From contig NZ_CP126738.1 in assembly GCF_030246865.1 (NCBI RefSeq), positions 3,162,001 to 3,226,000 of the forward strand: a stretch of DNA of 64,000 bases, read 5' to 3'. Both the position numbers and the translations under genes were made by a program. Under the pieces are notes generated by a model. That model was given only the letters and a program-made list of their open reading frames with translations, was not told where the DNA came from and made no database searches. Of the stretch, positions 25,145 through 33,811 are shown piece after piece. The DNA is from Microbacterium sp. zg-B96 (GTDB lineage: Bacteria > Actinomycetota > Actinomycetes > Actinomycetales > Microbacteriaceae). Within the stretch, counting starts at the first letter, position 1, and the number at the start of each line of letters is the position of its first letter.

Positions 25145-25828
25145 TCATGGCCTGTCGTCCGGCCACACGGAGCCGATGACGGCATCCCTCGTGCCGGCCA
25201 AGTGCGTGTGGAGTAGATCTCTCGCCTCGTCGCCCCGCCCAGCGACGGCGAGCTCCATCAGACGCCGGTGCTCGCCCGCGACCTCGACGCGACGCTCGGG
25301 CGTCGACGCGGAGTCGGACAGCTGACGGTAGATCTCGGCTTCATCCCGCAGGATCGCCGCCAGCGCGGTCAGGCGCGCGTTGTGCGCATCGGCGCAGAGC
25401 GCCTCGTGGAAGGCCGTGTGCGCGGCCCGCCAGTCCTCCTGCGTCCCGGGGCGATTCGAGACGCGCTCCACCGCGGCAAGGGCGGAGTAGCTCTCCCGGA
25501 CCCGCTGCACCCACCCGGAGTCGCCGCGCTCCACCGACAGCCGCACGGCAGCGCCTTCGACGATTTGACGCAACTCGGTGAGTTCGGCGAGCTCTGCGCG
25601 GGACGCCTGCGCAACGCGGAACTGGAAGTCGCTGGACTCGATGACGAGGCGCTGATCGGCGAGGCGCGTCAGCGCGTCGCGAGTGGTCGTCATCGCGACA
25701 TCGAGCTGCTCGGAGAGCTCGGCCAGAGCGATTTCACTACCGGGAGCCAGCCGCCCGCTGACGATCGCTGTGCGGATGACGGCGACGACCTCCGCGACCG
25801 CCCCCTCGCCGGTGCCGAGAGACCTCAT
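25145..25828 (-). CDS. GntR-family (FadR/FCD-type) regulator
   Basis: A 227-residue GntR protein: winged HTH at residues ~10-75 (SGRLAPGSEIALAELSEQLDV, RDALTRLADQRLV), then an all-helical FCD effector domain with the conserved FHEALCADAHN metal/effector region. FCD members usually sense small carboxylates. It precedes the iclR gene in one transcript. FadR-type sites often contain GT-N-AC half-sites, so the GTAC motifs in this island are a possible target, but nothing in the sequence proves this. Confidence 0.86.
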   Translation of the reverse strand: MRSLGTGEGAVAEVVAVIRTAIVSGRLAPGSEIALAELSEQLDVAMTTTRDALTRLADQRLVIESSDFQFRVAQASRAELAELTELRQIVEGAAVRLSVERGDSGWVQRVRESYSALAAVERVSNRPGTQEDWRAAHTAFHEALCADAHNARLTALAAILRDEAEIYRQLSDSASTPERRVEVAGEHRRLMELAVAGRGDEARDLLHTHLAGTRDAVIGSVWPDDRP

Positions 25829-25859
25829 CGGATCATCCTAGCGAGGGAACCGGGGTGAA

Positions 25860-25874
25860 TTCCGCTATTCGGAA
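25860..25874. promoter_or_regulatory. TTCCG-N5-CGGAA operator, site 2
   Basis: TTCCG-CTATT-CGGAA, a perfect 5-5-5 inverted repeat, 31 bases upstream of the gntR start and in the 119-base gap behind the monooxygenase gene. Suggests feedback control of the gntR-iclR pair. Confidence 0.6.
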
Positions 25875-25947
25875 GCGCGTGCGTCTCCCAGCGGCGGTGA
25901 CCCCCCGCGCCGACGAGGCGGCCGGGAGCCGGCAGCGCGGCCCGCCG

Positions 25948-27222
25948 TCACTTGCCCGGCGCCTTGTTCTGCAGGCCGGCAGCGAACATGTCGAACGGCG
26001 GCTGGCCGAGCAGCTGGCGCCCGGAGATCTCGGCGAGCGACTCGAGGCGCATCGCGCCATGGGACAGGATCACCGCAGCGTCGCGGAGGTAGCGCTGGAT
26101 CGGGTTGGACAGCGCGTATGCCGAAGATCCGATGATGCGGGCCATGCTCTGAATCGCGTCGTGGCACTGCTGGCCGACGTAGGCGAGTTCCACGCTTGCT
26201 TGCGACTCCTCGGGTCCGCTGAAGTCCGTGCCGGCAACCGCGTGCGCATCGATCAGGTCGGCGTATTTCACGAGCATGGTCTCGGCGATCTCGATCGCGG
26301 CGCGTGCTTTGGCTGCCGTCACCTGTGATGTCGCCATCTCGGCGACCGACGCGTAGGGCGGGCTGAACGGCTTCTTTCCAGTCTGCTTCACGAAGGCGTC
26401 GAAGGATCCTCTGGCCAGGCCGGCCACGATCCCGATCGTGATGATCGAGACCGTGAGCATTGAGGCCCGCATCTTCGCCTGGTAGGCCAGACCCCCGTAT
26501 CGCTGGTGGGCGGAGTCCATATGCCGGGGAAGGTCGGCCATGTCCACGAATCGGTGGTCGGGCACGAACACCTCATCGACGGCGCGCATGCTGTTGCTGT
26601 CGGACGCTGACATGCCCGCGACCGCCCAGTCATCGAGGCGCTCGAGCTGCCCGGGGTCGAACATGACGAGACCGTGTCCCTCCCGCTCACCGTCCACCCA
26701 GTGCATGCCGCCGAAGATCCGGGCAGCGCTGTGGTTGCCGCTGACGAAGGTCCATTTGCCCGTGACCATCCAGCCGCCCTCCACCCGCCGCCCCTCACCG
26801 GTGACAGCCGCAAACGTGGAGCCGCCTGCTGCGATCGGCCCCTTCCAGGTGTCCACTTCGCGGTACAGGTCGTCGACCAACTCCTCGGGGAAGGTGGAGA
26901 TCATGCGGGCACCGCCGGAAACCATGAACACCCAACCGGCGGCGGCGTCGGCGCGACCGAGTTCCATCGCGATCTCGGCGACGTCACGGGCGCCGAGGGC
27001 GAGCCCGCCGTACTCGATGGGCACCACCGCGCGCGTGAGGCCGGTGTCGGCGAGAGCCTCAATGAGGTCGTCCGGCAGCTTTCTGGCTTGCTCGGCAGCC
27101 TGCGCGGCGGCCTGGATCCGCGGACGAAGCTCCGCGACCGCGGCGGCGATGCGCCGGCCTTCGTCGGTGAGGAATCGATCAGTGCCTTGGGCGGGTGGGG
27201 TGTGGTCCACGGTGTCGAACAC
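25948..27222 (-). CDS. Group D flavin monooxygenase 1 (acyl-CoA dehydrogenase fold)
   Basis: A 424-residue protein with Acyl-CoA_dh_N, middle and Acyl-CoA_dh_2-type C-terminal regions, as in HsaA, DszC, HpaB-like C2 and related two-component monooxygenases. These use FMNH2 or FADH2 from a reductase to hydroxylate phenols or heteroatoms. The start is a GTG at 27222 (VFDTVDHTP) with a GA-rich sequence upstream; no ATG fits. C-terminal NPIQRYLRDAAVILSHGAMR is typical of this branch. The extradiol dioxygenase upstream of which it lies could use its catechol product. Confidence 0.83.
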   Translation of the reverse strand: MFDTVDHTPPAQGTDRFLTDEGRRIAAAVAELRPRIQAAAQAAEQARKLPDDLIEALADTGLTRAVVPIEYGGLALGARDVAEIAMELGRADAAAGWVFMVSGGARMISTFPEELVDDLYREVDTWKGPIAAGGSTFAAVTGEGRRVEGGWMVTGKWTFVSGNHSAARIFGGMHWVDGEREGHGLVMFDPGQLERLDDWAVAGMSASDSNSMRAVDEVFVPDHRFVDMADLPRHMDSAHQRYGGLAYQAKMRASMLTVSIITIGIVAGLARGSFDAFVKQTGKKPFSPPYASVAEMATSQVTAAKARAAIEIAETMLVKYADLIDAHAVAGTDFSGPEESQASVELAYVGQQCHDAIQSMARIIGSSAYALSNPIQRYLRDAAVILSHGAMRLESLAEISGRQLLGQPPFDMFAAGLQNKAPGK

Positions 27223-27294
27223 GGGCGACGCTCTCTCTCGTTGCGGGCGACTCGACAGCGCTGTCGCAGCCGGGAAGGCGCGTCGCCGTACTGA

Positions 27295-27306
27295 ACTGTA
27301 CAGTAC
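27295..27306. promoter_or_regulatory. GTAC-type operator, site B
   Basis: ACTGTACAGTAC followed by CGGTA, in the 220-base divergent region between the monooxygenase (start 27222) and the ABM gene (start 27443). Contains a self-complementary ACTGTACAGT. Confidence 0.62.
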
Positions 27307-27341
27307 CGGTAATGTGACGGCAATCAGTGCCTGCCGACGGC

Positions 27342-27356
27342 TTCCGATTATCGGAA
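27342..27356. promoter_or_regulatory. TTCCG-N5-CGGAA operator, site 3
   Basis: TTCCG-ATTAT-CGGAA, extended to the perfect CTTCCGAT-t-ATCGGAAG (27341-27357). It lies 35 bases from GTAC site B, so this promoter region may answer to two regulators. Confidence 0.62.
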
Positions 27357-27442
27357 GTAACCCCTGGTCCCCGTCACCGGCTCGTATTGGATGGGCGAGG
27401 GGTCCCGCCGCCGGGACCGCCGAATGAGAAGGAGAACGAGAC

Positions 27443-27736
27443 ATGGCATTCATCTGCAGCGCGACGTGGACCGCCAAGGACGGCGAGGCCGAGACCGTGA
27501 GCGCGGCCCTGGAACAGCTTGCGCCGGCCAGCCGCACGGAGGCGGGCAATCTCTACTACCAGCCGTACCAGGACCCGGCGGAGCCGAACGTGTTCCGCAT
27601 CTTCGAGGTCTATACCGACGAGGCGGCCTTCAAGGCGCACGCCGAGTACGACCACTTCAAGACGTGGGCCCTCGGGCAGGCGATCCCCGCCCTGGAGACG
27701 CGCCAGCGGGAGTTCTACGAGACCCTGGATTACTGA
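27443..27736 (+). CDS. ABM-domain quinol monooxygenase-like protein
   Basis: A 97-residue single-domain antibiotic-biosynthesis-monooxygenase (YgiN-like) protein. The ferredoxin-like fold is indicated by ARDED-type spacing: AFICSATWTAKDGEAETVSAAL, NLYYQPYQDPAEPNVFRIFEVYTDEAAFKAH. Members oxidise quinols or polyphenols without cofactor. AGAAGGAGAACGAGAC precedes the ATG, a strong ribosome site. The FAH 3 gene follows after 3 bases. Confidence 0.82.
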   Translation: MAFICSATWTAKDGEAETVSAALEQLAPASRTEAGNLYYQPYQDPAEPNVFRIFEVYTDEAAFKAHAEYDHFKTWALGQAIPALETRQREFYETLDY

Positions 27737-27739
27737 GCG

Positions 27740-28684
27740 ATGCGCGTTGCCCGGTATCGCGAGGGCGGCGCGATCCGCGTCGCCCTCGTCGAAGCAGACA
27801 CGCTCCGACCGCTTCCGGTCGGCTCGGACGTGCTCGACATCCTGAATCTTCCCGCCGACGCCCGCGAGGAGCTGTCTGCCCAGGCTGGCGAGGCGGTCCC
27901 GCTCGACCGAGCCGCCCTCGTTGCCCCCATCGACCCGCCTGCCATGCGGGACTTCGTCGCTTTCGAGAGGCACGTCGAAGGTGTGAACGCCACGGTCGGC
28001 GGCGGTGCGGCGGGAGTGCCGGACGCCTGGTACGAGGCGCCGGTGTTCCTGTTCATGAACCCGCACGCGCTCACCGCGCCGTTCGGCGACATCCCCATGC
28101 CGCCATTTACTACGGCCTTGGACTTCGAGCTCGAGGTGGCCGCGATCGTCGGCACCCGCGTGCGCGACGCTGCACTGGACGAGGCGGAATCGCTCATCGT
28201 CGGCTACGCCGTTTTCAACGACTGGTCGGCCCGAGACGTCCAGCGCCGCGAGATGCAGGTCGGCCTCGGCCCGAGCAAGGGCAAGGATTTCGCCCACACC
28301 CTGGGTCCGTGGATCACGACCCCGGACGAACTGGAGCAATGGCGTACCGCGGATCGCTACGACTTGACCATGCAGGTGAGCGTCAACGGCCAGTTGGTCG
28401 GCGGCGACAGCCTCGCCACCCTGGCCTGGAGCTTCCCCGAGCTGCTCGTGCACGCCTCGCGCGACGCCTGGGTGGGTGCCGGTGATGTGCTCGCTACCGG
28501 AACGGTCGGAGGCGGCGCCCTCGCCGAGTGGTGGAGTCGGCGAGGCGAGCAGACGCCGCCACCGCTCCAGGTGGGCGACGTCGTGACGATGACCGTTGCG
28601 GGTCTCGGCACGATCGAGAACCGGATCGTCACGACGGCCAGTCCGGGCCATCGGGCACCGGCAGCGCGGCGGATGGGTGCCTAG
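27740..28684 (+). CDS. Fumarylacetoacetate hydrolase-family protein 3
   Basis: A 314-residue FAH-family protein from a different branch than the two minus-strand copies: it has a longer N terminus and resembles FAA1-like hydrolases. Metal ligands are the glutamates of DFELEVAAIVG near residue 132 and Asp in NDWSARDVQRRE. It is coupled to the ABM gene (3-base gap), suggesting hydrolysis of a product of quinol oxidation (inference). It converges on the QorB-like gene with 7 bases between. Confidence 0.84.
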   Translation: MRVARYREGGAIRVALVEADTLRPLPVGSDVLDILNLPADAREELSAQAGEAVPLDRAALVAPIDPPAMRDFVAFERHVEGVNATVGGGAAGVPDAWYEAPVFLFMNPHALTAPFGDIPMPPFTTALDFELEVAAIVGTRVRDAALDEAESLIVGYAVFNDWSARDVQRREMQVGLGPSKGKDFAHTLGPWITTPDELEQWRTADRYDLTMQVSVNGQLVGGDSLATLAWSFPELLVHASRDAWVGAGDVLATGTVGGGALAEWWSRRGEQTPPPLQVGDVVTMTVAGLGTIENRIVTTASPGHRAPAARRMGA

Positions 28685-28691
28685 CGCCCCG

Positions 28692-29555
28692 TCAGCCAGC
28701 TGCCTGCGCGCTCACCAGGACGGTGCGCAGCGGGGTCGCCTCGCGGCCGGTCAACCGCGAGACGACTCCACTGACGGTCGCGAAAGCTCCCTCCCGGGTG
28801 GCGCCCCCGATGCCCGAGACCATGGCCAGCGCGACCGGGAACGGCGCGCCGCCGGCCGCGGCGAGCTCCCGAGCCAAGGTCTCGTCATCGACATGGCGCA
28901 CGGGGACCGGCCGGCTGCTGACCTCGGAGAAGAGGCGCGCGCGGTCCTGCGCATCCAGCGCTGCAGGGCCGGTGACGTCATACACCTGACCGGCGTGACC
29001 GCTCGTGGTCAGCACCGCCGCTGCCACCGCCGCGCAGTCCGCCCGGGAGACGAACGCCGTGCGCCCGGCCCCCGTGTTCGAGACCAGCTCGCCGCGCGCG
29101 ACGGCCTCCGCCAACGCGCGCGTCTCGCCTTCGGCATAGGGGAAGTTCCGCAGAATGCACCACTCCAGCGGACCGTCCTTGAGAGATTGTTCCGTGGCCG
29201 CGTGATCTGCGGAGATGACGTCTCCGGACCCCAGAACGGGGAAGGAGGTATAGGCGATGAAGGTCGCACCGGCGCGCGTCGCGGCATCGATTGCGGCCTG
29301 ATGCTGCACCCCGCGGCGACCCAACGCGTCCGTGGAGATCAGGAGGACGCGATCGACACCCAGGAACGCGCCCGGCAGGGTCTCCGGGCGGTCCAGGTCG
29401 AGTTCGCGCACCTCGGCACCGCGCGCCATGAAGTCCGTGAGAGCGTCGGGGCTCCGGGTACCCAGGACCACGTCCGCCGGCGCCAGCCGCTCCAGCAGAA
29501 GGCCGGCCACCGCGCGCCCCAGGTGTCCGGACGCCCCCGTGATGAGCACCTTCAC
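28692..29555 (-). CDS. QorB/NmrA-like NAD(P)H quinone oxidoreductase
   Basis: A 287-residue atypical SDR. The GTG at 29555 (VKVLITGASGHLG) is chosen because GGAGG lies 9 bases upstream and the protein then begins directly with the nucleotide-binding GASGHLG. The following GTRSPDAL, LDLDRPETL and VDRVLLIST segments match QorB-type quinone reductases. A sensor-type NmrA function is less likely in this context. Its divergent promoter holds GTAC site C. Confidence 0.8.
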   Translation of the reverse strand: MKVLITGASGHLGRAVAGLLLERLAPADVVLGTRSPDALTDFMARGAEVRELDLDRPETLPGAFLGVDRVLLISTDALGRRGVQHQAAIDAATRAGATFIAYTSFPVLGSGDVISADHAATEQSLKDGPLEWCILRNFPYAEGETRALAEAVARGELVSNTGAGRTAFVSRADCAAVAAAVLTTSGHAGQVYDVTGPAALDAQDRARLFSEVSSRPVPVRHVDDETLARELAAAGGAPFPVALAMVSGIGGATREGAFATVSGVVSRLTGREATPLRTVLVSAQAAG

Positions 29556-29590
29556 TCGATCTCCCTCCGTCTGCTGACAACACAAGAACA

Positions 29591-29604
29591 GTACCGTACA
29601 GTAC
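29591..29604. promoter_or_regulatory. GTAC-type operator, site C
   Basis: GTACCGTACAGTAC, three GTAC units at 5-base spacing, between the divergent QorB-like gene (29555) and monooxygenase 2 (29678). TACAGT inside it fits a -10 for the rightward gene. Confidence 0.65.
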
Positions 29605-29677
29605 GTTTAGTCCCACATCGGAACGCCGCCAAAGCGACCGACTCGTGCGAGGACGCGCGAATGAGAAGCGAGGAATC

Positions 29678-30838
29678 ATGACGACGATCGGGGCACCACA
29701 CGGCGTGCGAACGGCGATGGAGGACGTGGTCGGCGAGATCCGTGAGCGGATCGAGGAGATCGAGCGGCTCCGCCGGATTCCGGCCGACTTGCATAAGACG
29801 CTCCGTGACGCGGGGATGTACCGGCTGCTGCTGCCGTCCAGCCACGGCGGACTGCAGGCGAGTTCGGATGAGGTGCTCGACGTCATCGAGACCCTGGCCG
29901 CGGTCGACGGGTCGGTCGCCTGGGCCACCTCGATCGGCATCCAGAGCCCCGCGGTGCTCTCCTGGCTGCCGCGCGCAACGTTCGAGCGGATCTACGCCGA
30001 GGGCTCCGACATCACCGTCGGGGGCGCCTTCGGTCCGCAGGGGCAGGCAGAGGTCGTCGACGGCGGCTACCGCGTCACCGGACGCTGGGGGTTCGCCAGC
30101 GGCTGCGACAACTGGGACTTCCTGTTCGCGAACTGCGTGGTCACGCAGGGTGGGCAGCCGCGGCCGGGTGGACCGGACGGTCCGCCCGGCCAGCCGGCGA
30201 CCCGTGCCATGCTGGTGCCCCGCGCGGACGCCGAGATCATCGACACCTGGCACACGCTGGGCATGCGCGGCACGGGTAGCAACGACTTCACCCTGCAGGA
30301 TGTGTTCGTGCCGGAGGAGTTCACCTTCGGGCTGGGCGCAGAACCCTGCATCCCCGGCATCACGCGGTACCCGCTCATCGAGTTCGGCTTCGAACTCGCC
30401 TCCATCGCCATCGGCGTCGCACAGGGGGCGCTGAACGACGTCGCCGACTCCGCCGCCGGTCGTCAACGCGTGATGGCCCGTACCCGCATCGCGGATGACG
30501 CCGTCGCCCAGCACCGCATCGGCCGCGCGCACACCGAACTGCGCGCCGCTCGGGCCTTGATCCGCGCAAGCGCCCTCTCCCTGCGGGAGAACCCGGAGCA
30601 GGACTTCATCGGTCTCATGACCGAGGCTTCCGCCGCGAACGCTTCAGTGATCGACACCTGCATCGACGTGGTCGGGATGTGCTTCCGCACCTACGGCGCC
30701 CGCGGCATCTACAGCGACTCATCGCTGCAGCGTCGGCTACGCGACATCTATACGATCGCCCAGCACGCGACGCTCAACGACAGCGCGTGGACCCGCCAGG
30801 GCGTTGCGCTCTTCGGCGGTCCCGGCGGCCCCTCCTGA
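29678..30838 (+). CDS. Group D flavin monooxygenase 2 (acyl-CoA dehydrogenase fold)
   Basis: A 386-residue relative of the proteins at 25,948, 40,378 and 41,692. ATG 29678 (MTTIGAPHG) follows AGCGAGGA. The middle domain has the family's TGRWGFASGCDNWD and LGMRGTGSNDF, where true acyl-CoA dehydrogenases bind FAD and substrate. The C-terminal region lacks a recognisable catalytic Glu motif. A Pro/Gly-rich insert (GGQPRPGGPDGPPGQP, ~residue 160) is unusual. Ends at a strong bidirectional terminator. Confidence 0.82.
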   Translation: MTTIGAPHGVRTAMEDVVGEIRERIEEIERLRRIPADLHKTLRDAGMYRLLLPSSHGGLQASSDEVLDVIETLAAVDGSVAWATSIGIQSPAVLSWLPRATFERIYAEGSDITVGGAFGPQGQAEVVDGGYRVTGRWGFASGCDNWDFLFANCVVTQGGQPRPGGPDGPPGQPATRAMLVPRADAEIIDTWHTLGMRGTGSNDFTLQDVFVPEEFTFGLGAEPCIPGITRYPLIEFGFELASIAIGVAQGALNDVADSAAGRQRVMARTRIADDAVAQHRIGRAHTELRAARALIRASALSLRENPEQDFIGLMTEASAANASVIDTCIDVVGMCFRTYGARGIYSDSSLQRRLRDIYTIAQHATLNDSAWTRQGVALFGGPGGPS

Positions 30839-30855
30839 GCCGTCGTCTCTGCAGA

Positions 30856-30898
30856 GTGAGGAGGGCCACCCGGAACGACTCCGGGTGGCCCTCCTCAC
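30856..30898. terminator. Strong bidirectional terminator
   Basis: A perfect 19-bp stem (30856-30874 with 30880-30898) and 5-base loop between the convergent monooxygenase 2 and propeller lipoprotein 1 genes. Confidence 0.8.
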
Positions 30899-30917
30899 CG
30901 CAGATGAAGCAGCGGGG

Positions 30918-31799
30918 TCACCCCTGCCAGACGATGAGCGCGCCCGGGCCCTGAGCCCCCGTCAAGAAGTCGGGGTCGGCGTCACTCCCGTCGAGGTTCG
31001 CGCGGCCGACGGTGCCGTCGCTGCTGGTCCAGTAGAGGTACGAGTCGGTCACCGCGACGCCCGCGGGCGTGTTCGCGCCGGAGATGATGTCCGGCTCCGG
31101 CTCGCTGCCATCCAGGTTCGCCCGGCCGACCGTGCCGTCGCTGCGGCTGGTCCAGTACAGGTGTTCATCCGTCACCGTCAGGCCCGCCGGCGTGACGACA
31201 CCGGTCATGAAAGCCTGGTCCGGGTCGGAGCCGTCGAGGTTGGATCGGCCGATGGTGTTGTCGCCGTTGTTGGCCCAGTAGACGAAGTCGTCGTCGACGG
31301 CGATCGCGTTGGGAAAGTCAGCGCCACTGAGGAAGGCGTCGTTCACATCGGAGCCGTCGAGGCTCGATCGTCCGATCGTGTTGTGGCTGGCGTTGCTCCA
31401 GTAGAGGTAGTCACCGTGAATCGCCAGGCCGGCGGGCGAACTCAGCTCGGCGAGGAACTGCTGGTCGACCTCCGAGCCGTCGAGCGTCGCGCGGCCGATC
31501 GTGTTCTGATCTCCGTTGCTCCAGTAGAGGTATTCGCCGTCTGTGGCCACGCCGATCGGGAAGCTCGCCCCGGTGATGAACTCGGGGTTCGACTCACTGC
31601 CGTCCAGGTTGGCGGCCCCGATGGAGTTGATCCCCTCGTCCCGGTTGGGGACACCGACCTCGGTGCCGCTGTTCGTCCAGAAGATCTGGCCGCCTCCGCC
31701 GCCGGCGCTGCACGATGCCAGCACGGCGGCGAGACCGACAGCCAGCCCGGCGGCGACGATGCGCCGCATCCTTCGGTGCTCGTGAAGGGAAAACCCCAT
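30918..31799 (-). CDS. Six-bladed beta-propeller lipoprotein 1
   Basis: A 293-residue secreted lipoprotein: signal peptide with lipobox LASC (Cys30), then six repeats of about 40 residues of the form YWSN..NTIGRA.LDGS...FLSGA..P.GIAV. These match the YWTD/LDLR class B propeller repeat. Start ATG 31799 follows AAGGAG. Anchored outside the membrane, such a propeller would bind a ligand or partner; no catalytic motif is visible. Two further copies lie at 34,444 and 35,393. Transcribed divergently from the heme peroxidase, across GTAC sites D and E. Confidence 0.85.
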   Translation of the reverse strand: MGFSLHEHRRMRRIVAAGLAVGLAAVLASCSAGGGGGQIFWTNSGTEVGVPNRDEGINSIGAANLDGSESNPEFITGASFPIGVATDGEYLYWSNGDQNTIGRATLDGSEVDQQFLAELSSPAGLAIHGDYLYWSNASHNTIGRSSLDGSDVNDAFLSGADFPNAIAVDDDFVYWANNGDNTIGRSNLDGSDPDQAFMTGVVTPAGLTVTDEHLYWTSRSDGTVGRANLDGSEPEPDIISGANTPAGVAVTDSYLYWTSSDGTVGRANLDGSDADPDFLTGAQGPGALIVWQG

Positions 31800-31887
31800 G
31801 CTCTTGCTCCTTCGTCTCACTTGACCGGACGCCGGCACGCCCTCGTGCGGACAGAACCCGGCGACGCACTCCTTCGTGCTCGCGTGA

Positions 31888-31905
31888 ACTGTACAGTACG
31901 GTACT
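31888..31905. promoter_or_regulatory. GTAC-type operator, site D
   Basis: ACTGTACAGTACGGTACT. On the minus strand TACTGT within it fits a -10 hexamer for the propeller lipoprotein gene. Confidence 0.68.
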
Positions 31906-31946
31906 AAAATCTCCAGGAACCTCAATATCGCATTTCTGGGATCTGT

Positions 31947-31966
31947 ACTATACGGTACCGTACAGT
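31947..31966. promoter_or_regulatory. GTAC-type operator, site E
   Basis: ACTATACGGTACCGTACAGT, a 20-bp palindrome with one mismatched pair around a perfect TACGGTACCGTA. The best symmetric example of the motif, 37 bases before the peroxidase start. TACTAT at 31946-31951 fits its -10. Confidence 0.72.
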
Positions 31967-32002
31967 GCTCGATTGGCGGGCGAAGGGTCAAGGAGGATCC
32001 GA

Positions 32003-33802
32003 ATGACTTCTGGAGAGCGGGCAGACGCTGCGCCGGAGCAGAACGCACAATCGGGTGCAGGCTCCTCCCGCCGCAACTTCCTGAAGGTGCTCGGCGTGAC
32101 CGGGGCGGGCCTGGTCGCCGGCGGGGCCGGCATCGCCGCCGCCATCTCGGGGCAGGGCGGCGGCACCCCCGTACCGGCGCCGACGCCCTCGCAGACCCTC
32201 GCGGCGTCAGCATCGAAGGGGATCCCGCAGAACGCCGGAAAATTCGGCATCATGTTCCCCTCACTGCGCACCGAACCGTTCGCACACCCTGACGACATCG
32301 TTCGGCAGGCGCTGATGGAGGTCGGCAAGCGCGGCGGCATCATGGACGCCATGGACGACCTCACCGTCGCCCCCGAGCGCCTGCTCTTCGACCCCGCCGT
32401 GAACGGCACTCCCACGGCGACGGACACCTTCGGACGCAACCCTTTCAACCCGACGCAGACGGTCGGGACGACATTCTTCGGCCAGTTCATCACGCACGAC
32501 ATCACGTTCGACGCGACCTCGGTGCTGGGGGCTCCGGCCAACCCGCTGCTCACGCCCAACGAGCGGACACCGTCACTCGACCTCGACGCGGTCTTCGGCG
32601 GTGGCCCCGGCACATCCCGCAGGTTGTACGAGTCCGATGGCAAGGTCAAGATCGGCACCGGCGGCGTCTACGAGACAGTGCCTTTCACCTCCAAGTCCGA
32701 CGGCTCCTACGAGACCCTCGCCCCGGACGGCCGCAACACCCAGACGTTGACGCTCGAGGGCCTCATGGCGGCATACATGATGGCGTACAACCGCGTTCTG
32801 GACGACCTGTCGGAGATCGACCTCAAGCCCTACTCCACCGCACGCGACGCAGACCTCACCAACGTGAACGAACGTCACCTGGTGGCCAAGGAGGTCATCC
32901 TCTGGCACTACCACTGGCTGATCATCAACGAGTACCTGCCGCAGGTCGTCGGGCAGGCCGTCGTCGACGATGTGCTCGCGAACGGCAACCGCTATTACAA
33001 GCCGCCGGCGGGAAACGCCTTCATGCCGATCGAGTTCAACTCGGCCTCGTTCAAGTTCGGTCACAGCCAGGCCGACGCCGCCTACCGAGCCAACTTCTCC
33101 AGCGGTACAGGCGCCAGCGCCGACCCGGCGAAGGCCCCCTTCTACGGGCTCGGATTCAATGCAGCCATTCCGACCACGCGCTTCGACAACAACACCTTCG
33201 ACCGTGACGACATGCTCGGCGGGTATCCGGCACCGCGGCGGTACCTCGGGTGGCAGTCGTTCTTCGACTTCGGCGACGGTCAGGTCGTGCACAACCGGCG
33301 CATCACGCCCAAGATCACGAGCGTGCTGTTCACGCTGCCCGGTCCGGCCATCCCCGGAGGGCTGGAGACCGAGTTCAGCATGCTGACGCAGCGTGACCTC
33401 CTGCGCGTACTCACGTGGGCCCTGCCTCCCGGGCAGGCCGTCGCGCGCGAGATGGGGGTCGATGCCCTCACCAAGGCCGACCTCGAGGAGATCGGCAGCG
33501 TCTACGAGCCCTTCGCGACCAAGACCCCCATGTGGTACTACGAGATGGCCGAGGCCAAGGTGGCCGCCGGCGGTCTGACCCTCGGTCCCGTCGGCGCACG
33601 CATCGTGACCGAGACACTCATCGGCATCATGCGCGACGACGGCCGCTGCTACCTCAATCAGCAGCCCGGTTTCACCCCGTTCCTCGGTGCGGACCTGGAG
33701 TACGGCCCGAACCGGGTGGCCACCATGGGCGGCAGTCACGAGTACACCCACGCCAACTTCCTCTACTACGCCGGGGTCGTCGAGCCCGGTCTGTACCGCT
33801 GA
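32003..33802 (+). CDS. Tat-secreted heme peroxidase (animal-peroxidase family)
   Basis: A 599-residue exported protein. The twin-arginine signal is SSRRNFLKV (Arg23-Arg24) followed by a hydrophobic stretch and a Pro-rich linker. Two animal heme-peroxidase landmarks are visible: distal FFGQFITHD (His165), matching the GQ-x-x-DHD loop of myeloperoxidase-type enzymes, and proximal FKFGHS (His354). It should oxidise phenols or other donors with H2O2 outside the membrane, folded and heme-loaded before export. ATG 32003 has AGGAGG upstream. Followed 9 bases later by the PF03640 lipoprotein gene and two propeller lipoproteins, apparently one operon. Confidence 0.85.
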   Translation: MTSGERADAAPEQNAQSGAGSSRRNFLKVLGVTGAGLVAGGAGIAAAISGQGGGTPVPAPTPSQTLAASASKGIPQNAGKFGIMFPSLRTEPFAHPDDIVRQALMEVGKRGGIMDAMDDLTVAPERLLFDPAVNGTPTATDTFGRNPFNPTQTVGTTFFGQFITHDITFDATSVLGAPANPLLTPNERTPSLDLDAVFGGGPGTSRRLYESDGKVKIGTGGVYETVPFTSKSDGSYETLAPDGRNTQTLTLEGLMAAYMMAYNRVLDDLSEIDLKPYSTARDADLTNVNERHLVAKEVILWHYHWLIINEYLPQVVGQAVVDDVLANGNRYYKPPAGNAFMPIEFNSASFKFGHSQADAAYRANFSSGTGASADPAKAPFYGLGFNAAIPTTRFDNNTFDRDDMLGGYPAPRRYLGWQSFFDFGDGQVVHNRRITPKITSVLFTLPGPAIPGGLETEFSMLTQRDLLRVLTWALPPGQAVAREMGVDALTKADLEEIGSVYEPFATKTPMWYYEMAEAKVAAGGLTLGPVGARIVTETLIGIMRDDGRCYLNQQPGFTPFLGADLEYGPNRVATMGGSHEYTHANFLYYAGVVEPGLYR

Positions 33803-33811
33803 CAGGAGAGC

